64,000 nt of DNA from Sulfitobacter sp. S223 (GTDB lineage Bacteria; Pseudomonadota; Alphaproteobacteria; Rhodobacterales; Rhodobacteraceae), in assembly GCF_025143825.1 (NCBI RefSeq), contig NZ_CP083560.1:2728001-2792000 (forward strand), in the 5' to 3' direction. The translations under genes and the position numbers were made by a program. Below are positions 47,011 through 57,076 of the stretch, piece after piece. The first letter of the stretch is position 1. Every line of letters begins with the position of its first letter. The notes under the pieces were generated by a model that saw only the letters and a list, made by a program, of their open reading frames with translations, was not told the DNA's origin and made no database searches.

Positions 47011-47991
47011 CTAAGCTGTGGCAAGGCCCGTGATGAGCGCCCAAGTCTCGGTGCCGACCTCGACAGGGTCCATCGTCTGTTTGCCCTGGCCTGGCATGCG
47101 CGCACCTTCATCCTGCGCGATGTGATCCGCCAATGCCTGCACCTTTTCTCCGAAATCTGACGCGACGGATGGATCGATCAACAAATAATACTGGCCCAGA
47201 TCATGCGGCGCACCTTCTGGCGCTTTCAGCGGTTTGACATCGCGTGACAGGACGGACCCGGTCATCGCGGCTGCCAGCACCTCGGCCATAAGGCCAAAGC
47301 CCCAGCCCTTGTAGCCGCCCATTGAAACGAGCGTGCCCTTGATCGCCGCATCTGGATCGGTAGTCGGTTTTCCGTCTGCATCCAGCGCCCAACCTTCGGG
47401 AATACGTTCCCCCGCGGCTTTGGCCATCGTGATCTTACCCAGCGCCACGGTGGTGGTTGATTGGTCGAACTGCATGGCGATCCCACCCTGCCCGTCGGGC
47501 ACCGAGAATGCGATGGGGTTGGTGCCAATCGCGCGGGTCTTGCCGCCCGGGGCTGCCACGATTGGCGACGCATTGGTGAAGCCGATACCGATCATCCCTG
47601 CCTGCGCGATCTGCTGGGTGAAATAGCCCAACGAGGTGCAGGTATGTGCATGAGCCACTGCAAAAGAAGCGACCCCAGCGCGGCGTGCGGCATCCAACGC
47701 AACAGGCAAAGCATGAGCGAAAGCGGGCTGCGCAAAGCCAAAGCCTGCATCAACCACAACCGTGCCGGCACGTGGCGTGATGACCTTCGGCGTTACCGTC
47801 CCTGATACCCGCCCCGACTGCAGCTGCTGGCAATAGCTTTCCACATAATAGAGGCCGCAAATCTTGTTGCCGACACTTTCTGCGGCGCGCACAGCGCGCG
47901 CCACCTCAGCAGCGGCAAAAGCGTCTGCCCCATGCACGCTCAACGCGCGGCGCACGGTTTTCTCGATCTCGTCTAGGGATATCATTGGCAT
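47011..47991 (-). CDS. Ldh-family (malate/L-lactate/ureidoglycolate) NAD(P)-dependent dehydrogenase
   Basis: A 326-residue protein of the non-Rossmann LDH2/MDH2 family: ALSVHGADAFAAAEVARAVR near the N-terminus, GIGFTNASPIVAAPGG near residue 136, GTNPIAFSVPDG near 158 and YKGWGFGLMAEVLAAAMTG near 232. These enzymes reduce 2-keto acids with NAD(P)H. GGAG is eight bases before the ATG. Substrate cannot be read from sequence. Confidence 0.87.
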   Translation of the reverse strand: MPMISLDEIEKTVRRALSVHGADAFAAAEVARAVRAAESVGNKICGLYYVESYCQQLQSGRVSGTVTPKVITPRAGTVVVDAGFGFAQPAFAHALPVALDAARRAGVASFAVAHAHTCTSLGYFTQQIAQAGMIGIGFTNASPIVAAPGGKTRAIGTNPIAFSVPDGQGGIAMQFDQSTTTVALGKITMAKAAGERIPEGWALDADGKPTTDPDAAIKGTLVSMGGYKGWGFGLMAEVLAAAMTGSVLSRDVKPLKAPEGAPHDLGQYYLLIDPSVASDFGEKVQALADHIAQDEGARMPGQGKQTMDPVEVGTETWALITGLATA

Positions 47992-48054
47992 CTGTCAGGC
48001 TCCGGTACAGGGACCGTTATGACAGAGCAGCATGAACATCGTAGGTCAAGCCGA

Positions 48055-48801
48055 TCAGCTTTGTAAAAGCGGCTCCACCGATAGGAATTCTATGCTTTCT
48101 GAAGGTAATTCGGCGCTGATACCTTCAAGGCGCAAGCTCAGGCCGGTGGACAGCTCAATCCGGAGGCCACCGTCTTCGACCACCTGTTCAGTGATATCTG
48201 CCTCTTCAGGTGTTTCGGTTTCAATCGCAATGACATCCTCTTCGACATTGAAATCGCTGATCTGGATCACTTCTACCGCGTCTTGCGTGGCAATAAAGAC
48301 ATCGCGGCCCGCGCCGCCATTACCTGTATCCCCGTCACCCAAGAACAACATGTCGTCTCCCGCTCCGCCATCAAGGGTGTCCGGAGCTTCGTCATCAGCG
48401 CGGGTTTCACGCGCAAAGGCGCCAAAAAGAGCATCGTCACCATCGCCGCCGTCGATCACATCCGTACCGTCACCACCCGCAAGCGTATCGTTGAGATTGG
48501 AGCCCGTCAGCCTGTCAGTGCCGCCAGACGCGTCGTGGCTGACAGCAAGGTCTGCTTCGGCAACAAATTCCTCATCCTGATCAGTGCCACGGCTGCCAAC
48601 AAAATCACCCGTATTGTCACTGGTGGAACGGGCATTTTCGATGAATGTTGCGATGTCAATCGTATCGACGGGATCATCGGCAGCAGCACCCACCGCATCT
48701 TCAGTGTCGGCACCCTCATCAGGATCGTCATCATCAAAATTCACAAACGTGACCATCAGCGGGCCAAGTGCGCATAGAAGCATGGCAAGAATAGGAGACA
48801 T
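48055..48801 (-). CDS. Short RTX-type calcium-binding protein with N-terminal membrane anchor
   Basis: A 248-residue acidic protein. Residues 1-21 are one hydrophobic segment (MSPILAMLLCALGPLMVTFV) followed at once by a DDDD run, so it is likely anchored or exported by its N-terminus. GGxGxD nonapeptide repeats occur near residues 108-132 (GGDGTDVIDGGDGDDALFG) and 143-165 (DGGAGDDMLFLGDGDTGNGG). The C-terminal 70 residues are beta-rich and acidic. Full-length RTX exoproteins usually lack such an anchor. Function unknown. Confidence 0.75.
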   Translation of the reverse strand: MSPILAMLLCALGPLMVTFVNFDDDDPDEGADTEDAVGAAADDPVDTIDIATFIENARSTSDNTGDFVGSRGTDQDEEFVAEADLAVSHDASGGTDRLTGSNLNDTLAGGDGTDVIDGGDGDDALFGAFARETRADDEAPDTLDGGAGDDMLFLGDGDTGNGGAGRDVFIATQDAVEVIQISDFNVEEDVIAIETETPEEADITEQVVEDGGLRIELSTGLSLRLEGISAELPSESIEFLSVEPLLQS

Positions 48802-48896
48802 AGCGGGGCCTGTTTATTACTACATTGGTCTGACCTTAACGTCCAAATATGGTAATATTGCGTTAAGGACACGCCAGCTTCGGGCCAATGTTTGCC

Positions 48897-49580
48897 TTAG
48901 CTTTTGCTCAAAATGCCCTGATCCAGCCGGATCTGCCGGTCCATTCGTGCTGCAAGCTCAAGGTTATGCGTAGCGATAAGCGCAGATAAACCTGTGCTGC
49001 GCACCAAGGCCATGAGCGCAGCAAAGACCGTCTCGGAGGTTTCCGGATCAAGATTGCCGGTCGGTTCGTCTGCCAGCAGCAGCTTGGGGCTATTGGCAAG
49101 GGCGCGACAGAACGCAACGCGCTGTTGCTCGCCGCCTGACAGGGCGGCGGGACGGTGCTCCGCCCTTGCCGCAACGCCAACCTGATCAAGCAGCTCCATC
49201 GCACGGGTCAACGCGGCAGCACGGGAAACACCGTTGGCCAGCTGCGGGAGAACGATGTTTTCTGCGGCAGAAAACTCCGGCAACAGGTGATGGAACTGAT
49301 AGATGAACCCCACATCGCTACGGCGCACCCCAGTCCGTGTGCCATCGCGCTTTCCCGTCATATCGGTGCCGCCAATCTCAACAGTACCAGCGTCGGGCGT
49401 ATCGAGCAGACCGGCGATATGCAGCAGGGTTGATTTACCGGCACCTGATGGCGCAACCAGCGCCACAACCTCGCCGCGCGCAAGTTCAACATCAATGCCG
49501 CGCAGTACGGTGACTTCGTTCGGTTTACCGTGGTTGTAACCTTTTGTTATGCCAGACAGTCGCAGGACAGGATCACTCAT
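48897..49580 (-). CDS. lolD: Lipoprotein-release ABC transporter ATPase LolD
   Basis: A 227-residue ABC ATPase. Walker [13 protein letters not shown] sequence ([12 protein letters not shown] near residue 40), Q-loop, signature [14 protein letters not shown] near 142 and Walker [13 protein letters not shown] near 163 are intact. The ATG at 49580 gives the family N-terminus. It overlaps the LolC/E permease gene by eight bases. The pair extracts outer-membrane lipoproteins and hands them to LolA. Confidence 0.93.
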   Translation of the reverse strand: MSDPVLRLSGITKGYNHGKPNEVTVLRGIDVELARGEVVALVAPSGAGKSTLLHIAGLLDTPDAGTVEIGGTDMTGKRDGTRTGVRRSDVGFIYQFHHLLPEFSAAENIVLPQLANGVSRAAALTRAMELLDQVGVAARAEHRPAALSGGEQQRVAFCRALANSPKLLLADEPTGNLDPETSETVFAALMALVRSTGLSALIATHNLELAARMDRQIRLDQGILSKS

Positions 49581-50859
49581 AACGCAGCGCCTCAACAGGG
49601 TTCATCCGCGCCGCACGCCGCGCAGGAAAGATCGTTACAATAAAGGATAGGCCAAGCGACAGACCAACTGCCGACAGTACATCGCCCAATTCAAGCTTGG
49701 CTGGCAGGAAATATATCCCCCTGATCGAAGGGTCCCATGCGTTGCCCCCCGAAAGCCAGTTCACCATGCCAAATATCTGGTCCACATATAGCGCAAAAAG
49801 ACAGCCAAGGATGACACCCAACACCGTGCCAATAATGCCGGTGAACGCCCCGCAGATGAAAAACACCCGTAAGACCGAGCCCTCAGACAGACCCATTGTG
49901 CGCAAGATGCCAATATCGCGGCCCTTGTTCTTGACCAGCATGATAAGGCCCGAAACGATGTTCATTGCTGCGATCAGCACCAGTACTGAAAGAATCACGA
50001 ACATCACGTTATCTTCGATATCCAGCGCATTCAAAAACCCCGAAGACGCCTCGCGCCATGTCCAGATCAGCGCGGTATCACCGGCAGCGGCAAGGATGTC
50101 CGCGCTTAGATCGTCCACGTTATCAGGATCGGAGACCATGACCTCCAACTCGTTCACAGCCCCCTCGGCGTTGAAATAGCTCTGTGCCTCAGACAGTGGC
50201 AGGTAGGCGCGGGTCCGGTCGATATCATAGCGCCCGGCGGTAAAGATGTAGGTCACCTCATAGGCGTTGACGCGCGGCGACGTACCAAAGGCGGTCTTGA
50301 CCCCGTCAGGTGAGATCAAACGGATCAGGTCCCCCACTTGCGCATTCAGACTGCGCGCGATGCCAGAGCCGATTGCAATGCCTTCGTTGAAGCGGCCGAT
50401 ATCTCCCTGTGCGGTTTGCGGGTTGGCGATGCGTGGAATAGTGGCAAGATTTTCGGCGGTAATGCCGTAGACTTCCATGCCGGCATTGTTGCCCTGAAAA
50501 GTCGCCATGACCTGCCCCCGCACGATCGGAGCCACGCGGGTTACACCATCCACCGTAGCAACCTGTGCCGCAAGCGCATCATAATCGCGAATGTTGCGAT
50601 CCACCGCCCCGTTGGGCTGCATCACGCCCATTTCATAGACCGTGACATGGGCATTGGCGCCCAAAATGGTATCGACAAACTCCGCACGAAATCCGGCGCG
50701 TACGGCAAGCGTTGCGATCAGCGCAAATACCGCCAGCGTGATCCCGATCAAACTGATCCATGTCATCACGCTTACCCCGCCCTCGGCGCGGCGCGCACGC
50801 AGATAGCGCCAGGCGATCATCCATTCAAACGGGGCAAAGGGAGGGGTACTGGAGGCCAT
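49573..50859 (-). CDS. lolC: Lipoprotein-releasing ABC transporter permease LolC/E
   Basis: A 428-residue FtsX-fold permease: one N-terminal membrane helix ([19 protein letters not shown]), a large periplasmic domain, and three C-terminal helices ([16 protein letters not shown] near residue 290, [17 protein letters not shown] near 336 and a last one near 395). Only one permease gene accompanies lolD, the usual alphaproteobacterial layout, so it probably acts as a homodimer in place of LolC plus LolE. Confidence 0.92.
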   Translation of the reverse strand: MASSTPPFAPFEWMIAWRYLRARRAEGGVSVMTWISLIGITLAVFALIATLAVRAGFRAEFVDTILGANAHVTVYEMGVMQPNGAVDRNIRDYDALAAQVATVDGVTRVAPIVRGQVMATFQGNNAGMEVYGITAENLATIPRIANPQTAQGDIGRFNEGIAIGSGIARSLNAQVGDLIRLISPDGVKTAFGTSPRVNAYEVTYIFTAGRYDIDRTRAYLPLSEAQSYFNAEGAVNELEVMVSDPDNVDDLSADILAAAGDTALIWTWREASSGFLNALDIEDNVMFVILSVLVLIAAMNIVSGLIMLVKNKGRDIGILRTMGLSEGSVLRVFFICGAFTGIIGTVLGVILGCLFALYVDQIFGMVNWLSGGNAWDPSIRGIYFLPAKLELGDVLSAVGLSLGLSFIVTIFPARRAARMNPVEALRYE

Positions 50860-51043
50860 TGTGGTCCTTGCTCGAAACTGGGGCGTTTTTCATTTTTCGC
50901 GCAAGGTGAGGCTTTGTGTGGGCAGGGTCAAGGCTTTGACACAGTGGAACAGGCCTGTCTGCGCAAAGGACTGCCCGTCAGGATTGGAGGGCTTTTGCAG
51001 ATCGACGGGTTCATGGCTTCAATCCTGATCAGCGAAAGACGTA

Positions 51044-51538
51044 TCAGGCCACCCGTCTGCGACGAAATGGCAGGCGTAACACCCCCAGCACCAGTGTCAG
51101 GGCAAAGCCGCCCAGAACAAACCCCACACCGGCAAAGGTGAGACCGGCAAAGTTCATCGGAACCGCAGGCTGAAAGGCACGCCATGCCGCCTGCGCGATT
51201 TCTTGATCAGTAAAGCGCGCGGCGTTGTAGGCGCGCATAAACGGCCCCTGCCCCTCAAGAGCCATCAGATCGCTGCTGAGCCGTTCGTATCGGGTAATGG
51301 ATCGCCGCATATCAGCGCCACGCCGCTCAAGAAACGCGGTGCCTTGCATCTGGGCCAACGCCTCTTCACGGCTTAGGTCAGAAGCGGCTGCGGAGTTGTC
51401 AAAATCTGCAACGACCTGTTCCAGCGCATCCACTGCTCCGCCAAGCCGCTGCATGTACTGTTGCGAAAATTCAGGGAACTGCGATGTCGCTGCCGCGCCG
51501 ACAAGCCCGCCAGCCAAAGTGATACTGCGCAAGATCAT
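51044..51538 (-). CDS. DUF2937 membrane protein
   Basis: A 164-residue protein starting at ATG 51538 (MILRSITLAGG). An N-terminal hydrophobic segment, a conserved SQFPEFSQQYMQRLGGAVDAL stretch (quoted in part), a helical middle, and a C-terminal hydrophobic segment (FAGVGFVLGGFALTLVLGVL) before a basic tail. This matches DUF2937, of unknown function. It is alone between the Lol genes and the PQQ dehydrogenase, with short gaps (50860-51043 and 51539-51779) in which I see no other gene. Confidence 0.8.
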   Translation of the reverse strand: MILRSITLAGGLVGAAATSQFPEFSQQYMQRLGGAVDALEQVVADFDNSAAASDLSREEALAQMQGTAFLERRGADMRRSITRYERLSSDLMALEGQGPFMRAYNAARFTDQEIAQAAWRAFQPAVPMNFAGLTFAGVGFVLGGFALTLVLGVLRLPFRRRRVA

Positions 51539-51779
51539 AGTCGGTACACCACCTAGATTAATACCGCGCCAAACGGGCACATCTTGCACCATTCGGCGCA
51601 GGCATAACAGCCTACGTTCCCCTCAGTATCATCGAAACTGGCCACTGCCACCCTTGAAGGCAAGCCTTACCATCCAAAACGCCAGAATTAGCAACAAAGC
51701 GCTTGCTCAATCGCAGTTAGTGATCACGATTTTTTCCAAAGCAGGCAAAGCTTTCACAGTTCCCAGCCATGGCAACAGA

Positions 51780-52943
51780 CTACTTTGGCGTCAACCGGAG
51801 CAATCGCCCCTCAGAATTGTCCAAAATCAGAATGGCCCCATCGCGGTCAATCTCCACATCCCGCACACGAAAGTCGCCAGCCAGAAAACGTTCTTCTCCT
51901 ACGACACGGTCCCCTTCCAGCGCCAGCCGTACCAGCCCCCCGGGGTTCAGCGATGCAGCAAGAACATTGCCTTGCCAACCGTCGAACATAGTACCGTCAT
52001 AGAACGTGAATCCACCCGGCGCGATCACCGGATCCCAATAGTATTGCGGTTCAAGAAATCCCTCACGCCAGGCCGCCCCACTGCCAACAGGCGACCCGTT
52101 GTAGTTCACGCCATAACTCACCACTGGCCAGCCATAGTTGCCCCCGGCGGAAATCTTGTTCAATTCATCCCCGCCCGCAGGACCATGTTCAAGCGTCCAG
52201 AGGCTCCCATCCGAAGGGCGCACCGCTGCCCCTTGGACATTGCGGTGTCCAAGGCTCCAGACTTCGCTGTCAAATGGGTTATCTTTTGTTACCCCGCCCT
52301 CGGGATTGATGCGCAGTACCTTGCCATAGGTCTTGTCCAGGTCTTGCGCGAATTGCCGTTCGCGCGTGCTGAAATGTTCACCTGTCGTGATATAAAGCTG
52401 CCCACCAAAAGGCACCACACGGGAGCCAAAGTGCATCGCATTCGGCGACGGAGGATCTTGTACAAATACATCACGCACGTCGCTAAGCATTGTACCATCC
52501 GCACTCAAAACGCCGCGCGCAGCTGCCGTGGCAGATAACCCGCCGCCCATCGGCTTTGCATATGTCAGAAAAACCACACGGCTGGTTTCGAAATCCTCGG
52601 CCAACGCCACGTCCAACAACCCGCCCTGCCGCTGCGCCAATACCTCGGGCACTCCGCGCACCGGCACGCCAACAGTTCCATCCTGCACCAGCCTCAGCGC
52701 GCCAGACCGTTCCGTCACTAGATAACCGCCCTCAGGCAGCACGGCGACGCCCCAAGGAGTTTCTAACCCGTCTGCCAAAACTTCTATCTGTAAAGACACG
52801 CCACTTTTCAGGGCAGGTGCGCGTGTCTGCGTCGGCCACGCGGGGCTGAACTGCGGTGCATTCTTGCTGCCCTGCTCAACACCCTGCGCCGAAGCGCCCG
52901 TAACCAGACCCATCGCCATAAGAAACGTCAGTAGCTTACCCAT
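51780..52943 (-). CDS. PQQ-dependent soluble aldose sugar dehydrogenase-like protein
   Basis: A 387-residue secreted six-bladed propeller of the sGDH/YliI family. Signal peptide to about residue 19 (ASA-QG); the DGLETPWGVAVLPEGGYLVTER block (near 55), HFGSRVVPFGGQLYITTGE (near 165) and HRNVQGAAV, WTLEHGPAGGDELN (near 245) carry the expected PQQ/Ca ligands, including the catalytic His. AGGAGG lies eight bases before the ATG at 52943. It would oxidise aldoses in the periplasm; PQQ synthesis genes are not in the window. Confidence 0.9.
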   Translation of the reverse strand: MGKLLTFLMAMGLVTGASAQGVEQGSKNAPQFSPAWPTQTRAPALKSGVSLQIEVLADGLETPWGVAVLPEGGYLVTERSGALRLVQDGTVGVPVRGVPEVLAQRQGGLLDVALAEDFETSRVVFLTYAKPMGGGLSATAAARGVLSADGTMLSDVRDVFVQDPPSPNAMHFGSRVVPFGGQLYITTGEHFSTRERQFAQDLDKTYGKVLRINPEGGVTKDNPFDSEVWSLGHRNVQGAAVRPSDGSLWTLEHGPAGGDELNKISAGGNYGWPVVSYGVNYNGSPVGSGAAWREGFLEPQYYWDPVIAPGGFTFYDGTMFDGWQGNVLAASLNPGGLVRLALEGDRVVGEERFLAGDFRVRDVEIDRDGAILILDNSEGRLLRLTPK

Positions 52944-53016
52944 TGCCCATCCTCCTTTGATCTTAATAAGGATGGCGCAAAACGGTGCGAGGTCCACCCC
53001 GCACCGCAAATTTGGC

Positions 53017-54369
53017 TCAGATGCCGTGGACCGACAAACCCTTGTAGATTTGTGCGATCTTCTCGATCGCCTGTTCTGGGGGCAACTCTTCACTTTCGCC
53101 GGTGCGGCGCGATGTCAGCTCAACCACACCGTTCTTAAGACCGCGGGGCCCAACGGTGATCCTCCATGGCAGACCGATCAGGTCCATTGTCGCGAACTTG
53201 CCGCCTGCACGCTCATTGCGGTCATCGTAGAGAGGATCAAGGCCCAGCGCTACAAGGCTGTTGTACAAAGACTCACAAGCGGCATCCGCCTCTTCATCAC
53301 CCTGCTTGAGGTTCACGATACCACAGTGGAACGGCGTGACACCCTCTGGCCAGATGATACCTTTGTCATCATGGCTTGCCTCGATAATCGCGCCCAACAG
53401 ACGGCTGACGCCAATGCCATGGCTCCCCATGTGTACCGGCACAACTTTCCCGTCAGGACCCTGCACCTTCGCGCCCATGGTCTCTGAATACTTGGTGCCA
53501 AAGTAGAAAATCTGCCCGACTTCAATGCCACGCGCGACACGGCGCCGCTCTTCAGGGACCTCGTTGAACAGGGCCTCATCATGCGTTTCATCCGTACGGG
53601 CATATTTTGAAGTAAACTCTTCCATCACCGCCGCACAATCTGCATGGCTGTCATAGTTGATTTCACGGTCCCCGAACCGCAGATCGGTCACCGCGCTGTC
53701 ATAGAACACCTCGGACTCACCGGTGTCCGCCAGAACAAGGAACTCATGCGTATCATCGCCCCCGATAGGGCCGCTGTCCGCGCGCATTGGGATCGCCTGC
53801 AATCCCATACGCTCGTACGTGCGCAAATAGCTGACCAAGTGGCGATTGTACGCGTGCATCGCATCCTCTTTGGTCAGATCAAAGTTGTATCCATCCTTCA
53901 TAAAGAACTCGCGGCCACGCATCACGCCAAAGCGCGGACGCATCTCATCGCGGAACTTCCACTGGATATGATACAGCGTCAGCGGCAGATCTTTGTAGGA
54001 CCCGACATGCGACCGGAAGATGTCCGTAATCATCTCTTCATTGGTCGGACCATACAGCATGTCGCGCCCCTGACGGTCCTTGATCCGCAGCATCTCTTCG
54101 CCATAATCGTCATAGCGACCGCTTTCGCGCCACAAATCGGCAGACTGCAACGTCGGCATCAGCATCGGCACATGGCCCGCGCGAACCTGCTCTTCGTGAA
54201 CAATGTTCTCGAGCTTGCGCAGAACCTTGAACCCCAAAGGCAGCCAGGAATAAATCCCAGCAGCATTTTGCTTGATCATGCCGGCCCGCAACATATAGCG
54301 GTGGCTGACAATCTGCGCCTCGGAAGGGGTTTCTTTCAGGACAGGCAGGAAATAACGGCTCAAACGCAT
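53017..54369 (-). CDS. proS: Prolyl-tRNA synthetase
   Basis: A 450-residue class II synthetase. Motif 2 region ([23 protein letters not shown] near residue 138), motif 3 near 325 ([16 protein letters not shown]) and a C-terminal anticodon domain are visible. The protein lacks the large editing insertion of E. coli ProRS, as is normal in alphaproteobacteria. The ATG at 54369 ([15 protein letters not shown]) is the family start. PepT lies upstream on the same strand. Confidence 0.96.
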   Translation of the reverse strand: MRLSRYFLPVLKETPSEAQIVSHRYMLRAGMIKQNAAGIYSWLPLGFKVLRKLENIVHEEQVRAGHVPMLMPTLQSADLWRESGRYDDYGEEMLRIKDRQGRDMLYGPTNEEMITDIFRSHVGSYKDLPLTLYHIQWKFRDEMRPRFGVMRGREFFMKDGYNFDLTKEDAMHAYNRHLVSYLRTYERMGLQAIPMRADSGPIGGDDTHEFLVLADTGESEVFYDSAVTDLRFGDREINYDSHADCAAVMEEFTSKYARTDETHDEALFNEVPEERRRVARGIEVGQIFYFGTKYSETMGAKVQGPDGKVVPVHMGSHGIGVSRLLGAIIEASHDDKGIIWPEGVTPFHCGIVNLKQGDEEADAACESLYNSLVALGLDPLYDDRNERAGGKFATMDLIGLPWRITVGPRGLKNGVVELTSRRTGESEELPPEQAIEKIAQIYKGLSVHGI

Positions 54370-54444
54370 GGGGCAATCCTCATTCAACTTTGCGATTTGC
54401 CTATGCCAAACATGAACCCAATACAATCATCATCCCGCGCCCCA

Positions 54445-54494
54445 TTTCTTTTGGCCGGAAATATCCTGGGGTGTTTGAGGGGCTAGCCCCTCAA
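54445..54494 (-). repeat. Rhodobacterales-type intergenic hairpin repeat at the pepT end
   Basis: A 20-bp perfect palindrome (54475-54494, TTGAGGGGCT then its complement) is followed in the minus direction by ACACCCCAGGATATTTCCGG and CCAAAAGAAA. The block GGGG-hairpin, CACCCC-GGATATTT, GGCCA-AAGAA is, to my knowledge, a recurrent element downstream of genes in this order, where it may act as a terminator. It spans the pepT stop. Only one copy is in the window. Confidence 0.6.
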
Positions 54495-55735
54495 TCCACG
54501 GCCTCCACAGCGCGCGCCGCCAATCGCAGCGCGACCTGTGTGGCCTTTGCCATATCCTGCACCGATATCCATTCCAGCGGTCCATGGATTTCCTGCATGC
54601 CGGTAAAGATATTGGGGCACGGCAGCCCCATTTCGGTCAACCGCGATCCATCGGTCCCACCACGGATCGGCACCGATATGGGCTCCAACCCTACATCGCG
54701 CACGGCCTCATGCGCCAGATGTACAGGCGTCATATCATTCTTGAGCCAATAGCGCATGTTCCGGTACTGCGGTGTGATCTTGCAAGTGATAGTGGCACGT
54801 GGCTCGGTCTTGGCAATAGCATCACAGACTGCGCGCAGGATTGCGCCCTTCTGTTCCAGCCCGTCCCGTTCAAAATCGCGTATAATAAAGCCGATGTGTG
54901 TTTCGGCAGCACCACCAGTTATGTCGGTGGCATGGATAAACCCCTCAACCCCGCTTGTCGTTTCCGGTGTCATCGTCGTTTGCGGCAATGTTTCGATGAT
55001 CCGGGCCGCCAGATGCATGGCGTTCACCAGCTTGTCCTTGGCCCAGCCAGGATGGATCGACACGCCGGTCACCGTCACGATCGCCCGATCGGCCGAAAAA
55101 GTCTCGTGCTCCACCTCGCCGGGCTTTGAGCCGTCGAAGGTATAAGCAAAGTCGCACGCCATATCGGCGGGCAAACGCGCATCGACGCCACGCCCGATTT
55201 CTTCGTCCGGCGTAAACGCCAGGCGCAGTTCGCCATGGGCAATTTCGGGGTTATCCAGCAGATGCTTTGCCGCTGTCATAATGATCGCGACACCAGCCTT
55301 GTCATCGCCCCCCAACAACGTTGTCCCGGACGCCGTGATCAGATCATGGCCCACGCAATCCGCCAAATGTGGTGATATATCGGGCGCCAAACGGCGTTCT
55401 GGCGCATCGGGAAAAGAGATATCTCCGCCGTTGTACCCTTGAATGACCCTTGGCTTCACGCCTGTGGCGTTAAACTGCGGGGCGGTATCGACGTGGGCGC
55501 ACAATCCCATAACAGGCCCATCCGTGTTCCCCGGAATTGTCGCCAGCACCACGCCGTAGTCGGTCAGACGCACATCACTTGCGCCCATATCCTCAAGCTC
55601 GGCAATCAGAAGGTGGCTTAGGTCAAGCTGGCGCGCCGTAGAGGGCTGAGCGGTGCTGTTCTCGTCTGATTGGGTATCAATGGCGGCATAGCGCATCAGA
55701 CGGGTTTGCAGTTCGGTATCAAATGGGGTGCGCAT
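54491..55735 (-). CDS. pepT: Peptidase T (tripeptide aminopeptidase)
   Basis: A 414-residue M20B metallopeptidase. First zinc ligand in GLCAHVDTAP near residue 79, bridging Asp in GTTLLGGDDKAGVAI near 140, catalytic Glu in FTPDEEIGRGVD near 175, and the last His in CPNIFTGMQEIHGPLEW near 380. It removes N-terminal residues from tripeptides. A 254-base gap upstream (55736-55989) holds no gene I can support. Confidence 0.94.
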   Translation of the reverse strand: MRTPFDTELQTRLMRYAAIDTQSDENSTAQPSTARQLDLSHLLIAELEDMGASDVRLTDYGVVLATIPGNTDGPVMGLCAHVDTAPQFNATGVKPRVIQGYNGGDISFPDAPERRLAPDISPHLADCVGHDLITASGTTLLGGDDKAGVAIIMTAAKHLLDNPEIAHGELRLAFTPDEEIGRGVDARLPADMACDFAYTFDGSKPGEVEHETFSADRAIVTVTGVSIHPGWAKDKLVNAMHLAARIIETLPQTTMTPETTSGVEGFIHATDITGGAAETHIGFIIRDFERDGLEQKGAILRAVCDAIAKTEPRATITCKITPQYRNMRYWLKNDMTPVHLAHEAVRDVGLEPISVPIRGGTDGSRLTEMGLPCPNIFTGMQEIHGPLEWISVQDMAKATQVALRLAARAVEAVD

Positions 55736-55989
55736 GGGCGGCTCCTGTCATTCTTTTGTTCTAAGGTGCTGTGCGCGCGAAAAGTGTCAAGCGGAGTCAC
55801 TGTACCAGCCCTCCAAGTCAATCAATGGCGCCGCTCGAAACCTCACTTCTCGCAACAGGAGATCAAACAGAAAGAAAGACGCGTGCGATTTAGCGCCGTC
55901 CGGGCCCTCAGCATCGTCAAATTCACGCGCGCCCCCTTGAAAACAGGCCTCCCATGGGCGATGTGTTGATGAACACTCAGGAGAGACAA

Positions 55990-57075
55990 ATGGCCCTGCC
56001 AATCAGAGACCAAATTAAATACTGGGGCATGGCAGCAGCCGTGTTTCTGGTGATTTTATGGTTTATGGGTGACGTGCTTTTGCCCTTTGTGCTTGGCAGT
56101 GCGATCGCATATTTCCTAGATCCCGTTGCCGACCGGTTGGAAAACTTGGGTCTAAGCCGCGCCATGTCGACGGCAGTGATCACTGTCCTTGCGATCCTGA
56201 TCTTCGTCATCATGGCACTGCTGGTTTTTCCGACCCTGATTTCGCAGGCCGTAAACCTGTTCGAAATAGCGCCCGACCTGACCAAGCGCTTTACCGCTGC
56301 GCTGACCGAACGCTTCCCCTCCATTCTCGACAACGGGTCGACACTTCGCAACTCCCTGAACTCATTGGGCACAGCCGTGCAAGAGCGCGGTGGCGAGCTT
56401 TTGAATACCGCGCTCAGTTCGGCTGCGGGGATCATCAACGTCATCATGCTGTTCGTGATCGTGCCTGTCGTGGCGGTCTATATGCTGCTGGATTGGGACC
56501 GGATGATTGCGCACATCGACAGCATGTTGCCGCGCGACCATGCGCACGTAATCCGCAATCTTGCGACTGATATCGACAAAACGCTCGCCTCTTTCATCCG
56601 TGGCATGGGCACTGTCTGTCTTATTCTGGGCACCTACTATGCGATTGCGCTGATGTTGGTGGGTTTGCAGTTCGGCCTTGTTGTCGGCTTTGTCGCAGGC
56701 TTGGTCACATTCATCCCCTATCTCGGCGCGCTTATTGGCGGCGCATTGGCACTGGGTCTGGCGTTGTTCCAGTTCTGGGGTGATTGGGTATCGATCGGGC
56801 TTGTCGGCGGTATCTTTGTGATCGGCCAAGTCATTGAGGGCAATATTCTGACGCCCAAACTGGTTGGCGATTCCGTCGGGTTGCACCCCGTCTGGCTGAT
56901 CCTTGCATTGGCGGTATTCGGTACGCTCTTTGGATTTGTGGGTATGTTGGTCGCTGTGCCCATGGCCGCTGCATTGGGTGTGATTGCGCGCTTTGGCGTC
57001 GAGCAGTACCAGCAAAGCCTGCTGTACCGGGGAACCGAACAAAATATCTCAATCCCAGACGAAGACACACTTTAA
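55990..57075 (+). CDS. AI-2E/PerM-family permease
   Basis: A 361-residue membrane protein. The ATG at 55990 has AGGAGAG six bases upstream and is chosen over earlier in-frame ATGs at 55954 and 55969. About eight hydrophobic segments; the PerM signature region YAIALMLVGLQFGLVVGFVAGLV near residue 218 and FIPYLGALIGGALALGLA near 240, then GQVIEGNILTPKLVGDSVGL near 276, are clear. The gene is followed one base later by hdaA, a common alphaproteobacterial pairing. Transport substrate is uncertain. Confidence 0.87.
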   Translation: MALPIRDQIKYWGMAAAVFLVILWFMGDVLLPFVLGSAIAYFLDPVADRLENLGLSRAMSTAVITVLAILIFVIMALLVFPTLISQAVNLFEIAPDLTKRFTAALTERFPSILDNGSTLRNSLNSLGTAVQERGGELLNTALSSAAGIINVIMLFVIVPVVAVYMLLDWDRMIAHIDSMLPRDHAHVIRNLATDIDKTLASFIRGMGTVCLILGTYYAIALMLVGLQFGLVVGFVAGLVTFIPYLGALIGGALALGLALFQFWGDWVSIGLVGGIFVIGQVIEGNILTPKLVGDSVGLHPVWLILALAVFGTLFGFVGMLVAVPMAAALGVIARFGVEQYQQSLLYRGTEQNISIPDEDTL

Positions 57076-57076
57076 A

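Noticed and set aside
51297..52538. 413-codon plus-strand open frame across DUF2937 and the PQQ dehydrogenase
   Set aside because: It runs antisense to two supported genes; the product is Arg/Pro/Thr-rich and without any domain.
53644..54486. 280-codon plus-strand open frame opposite proS
   Set aside because: Antisense shadow of proS; no family features.
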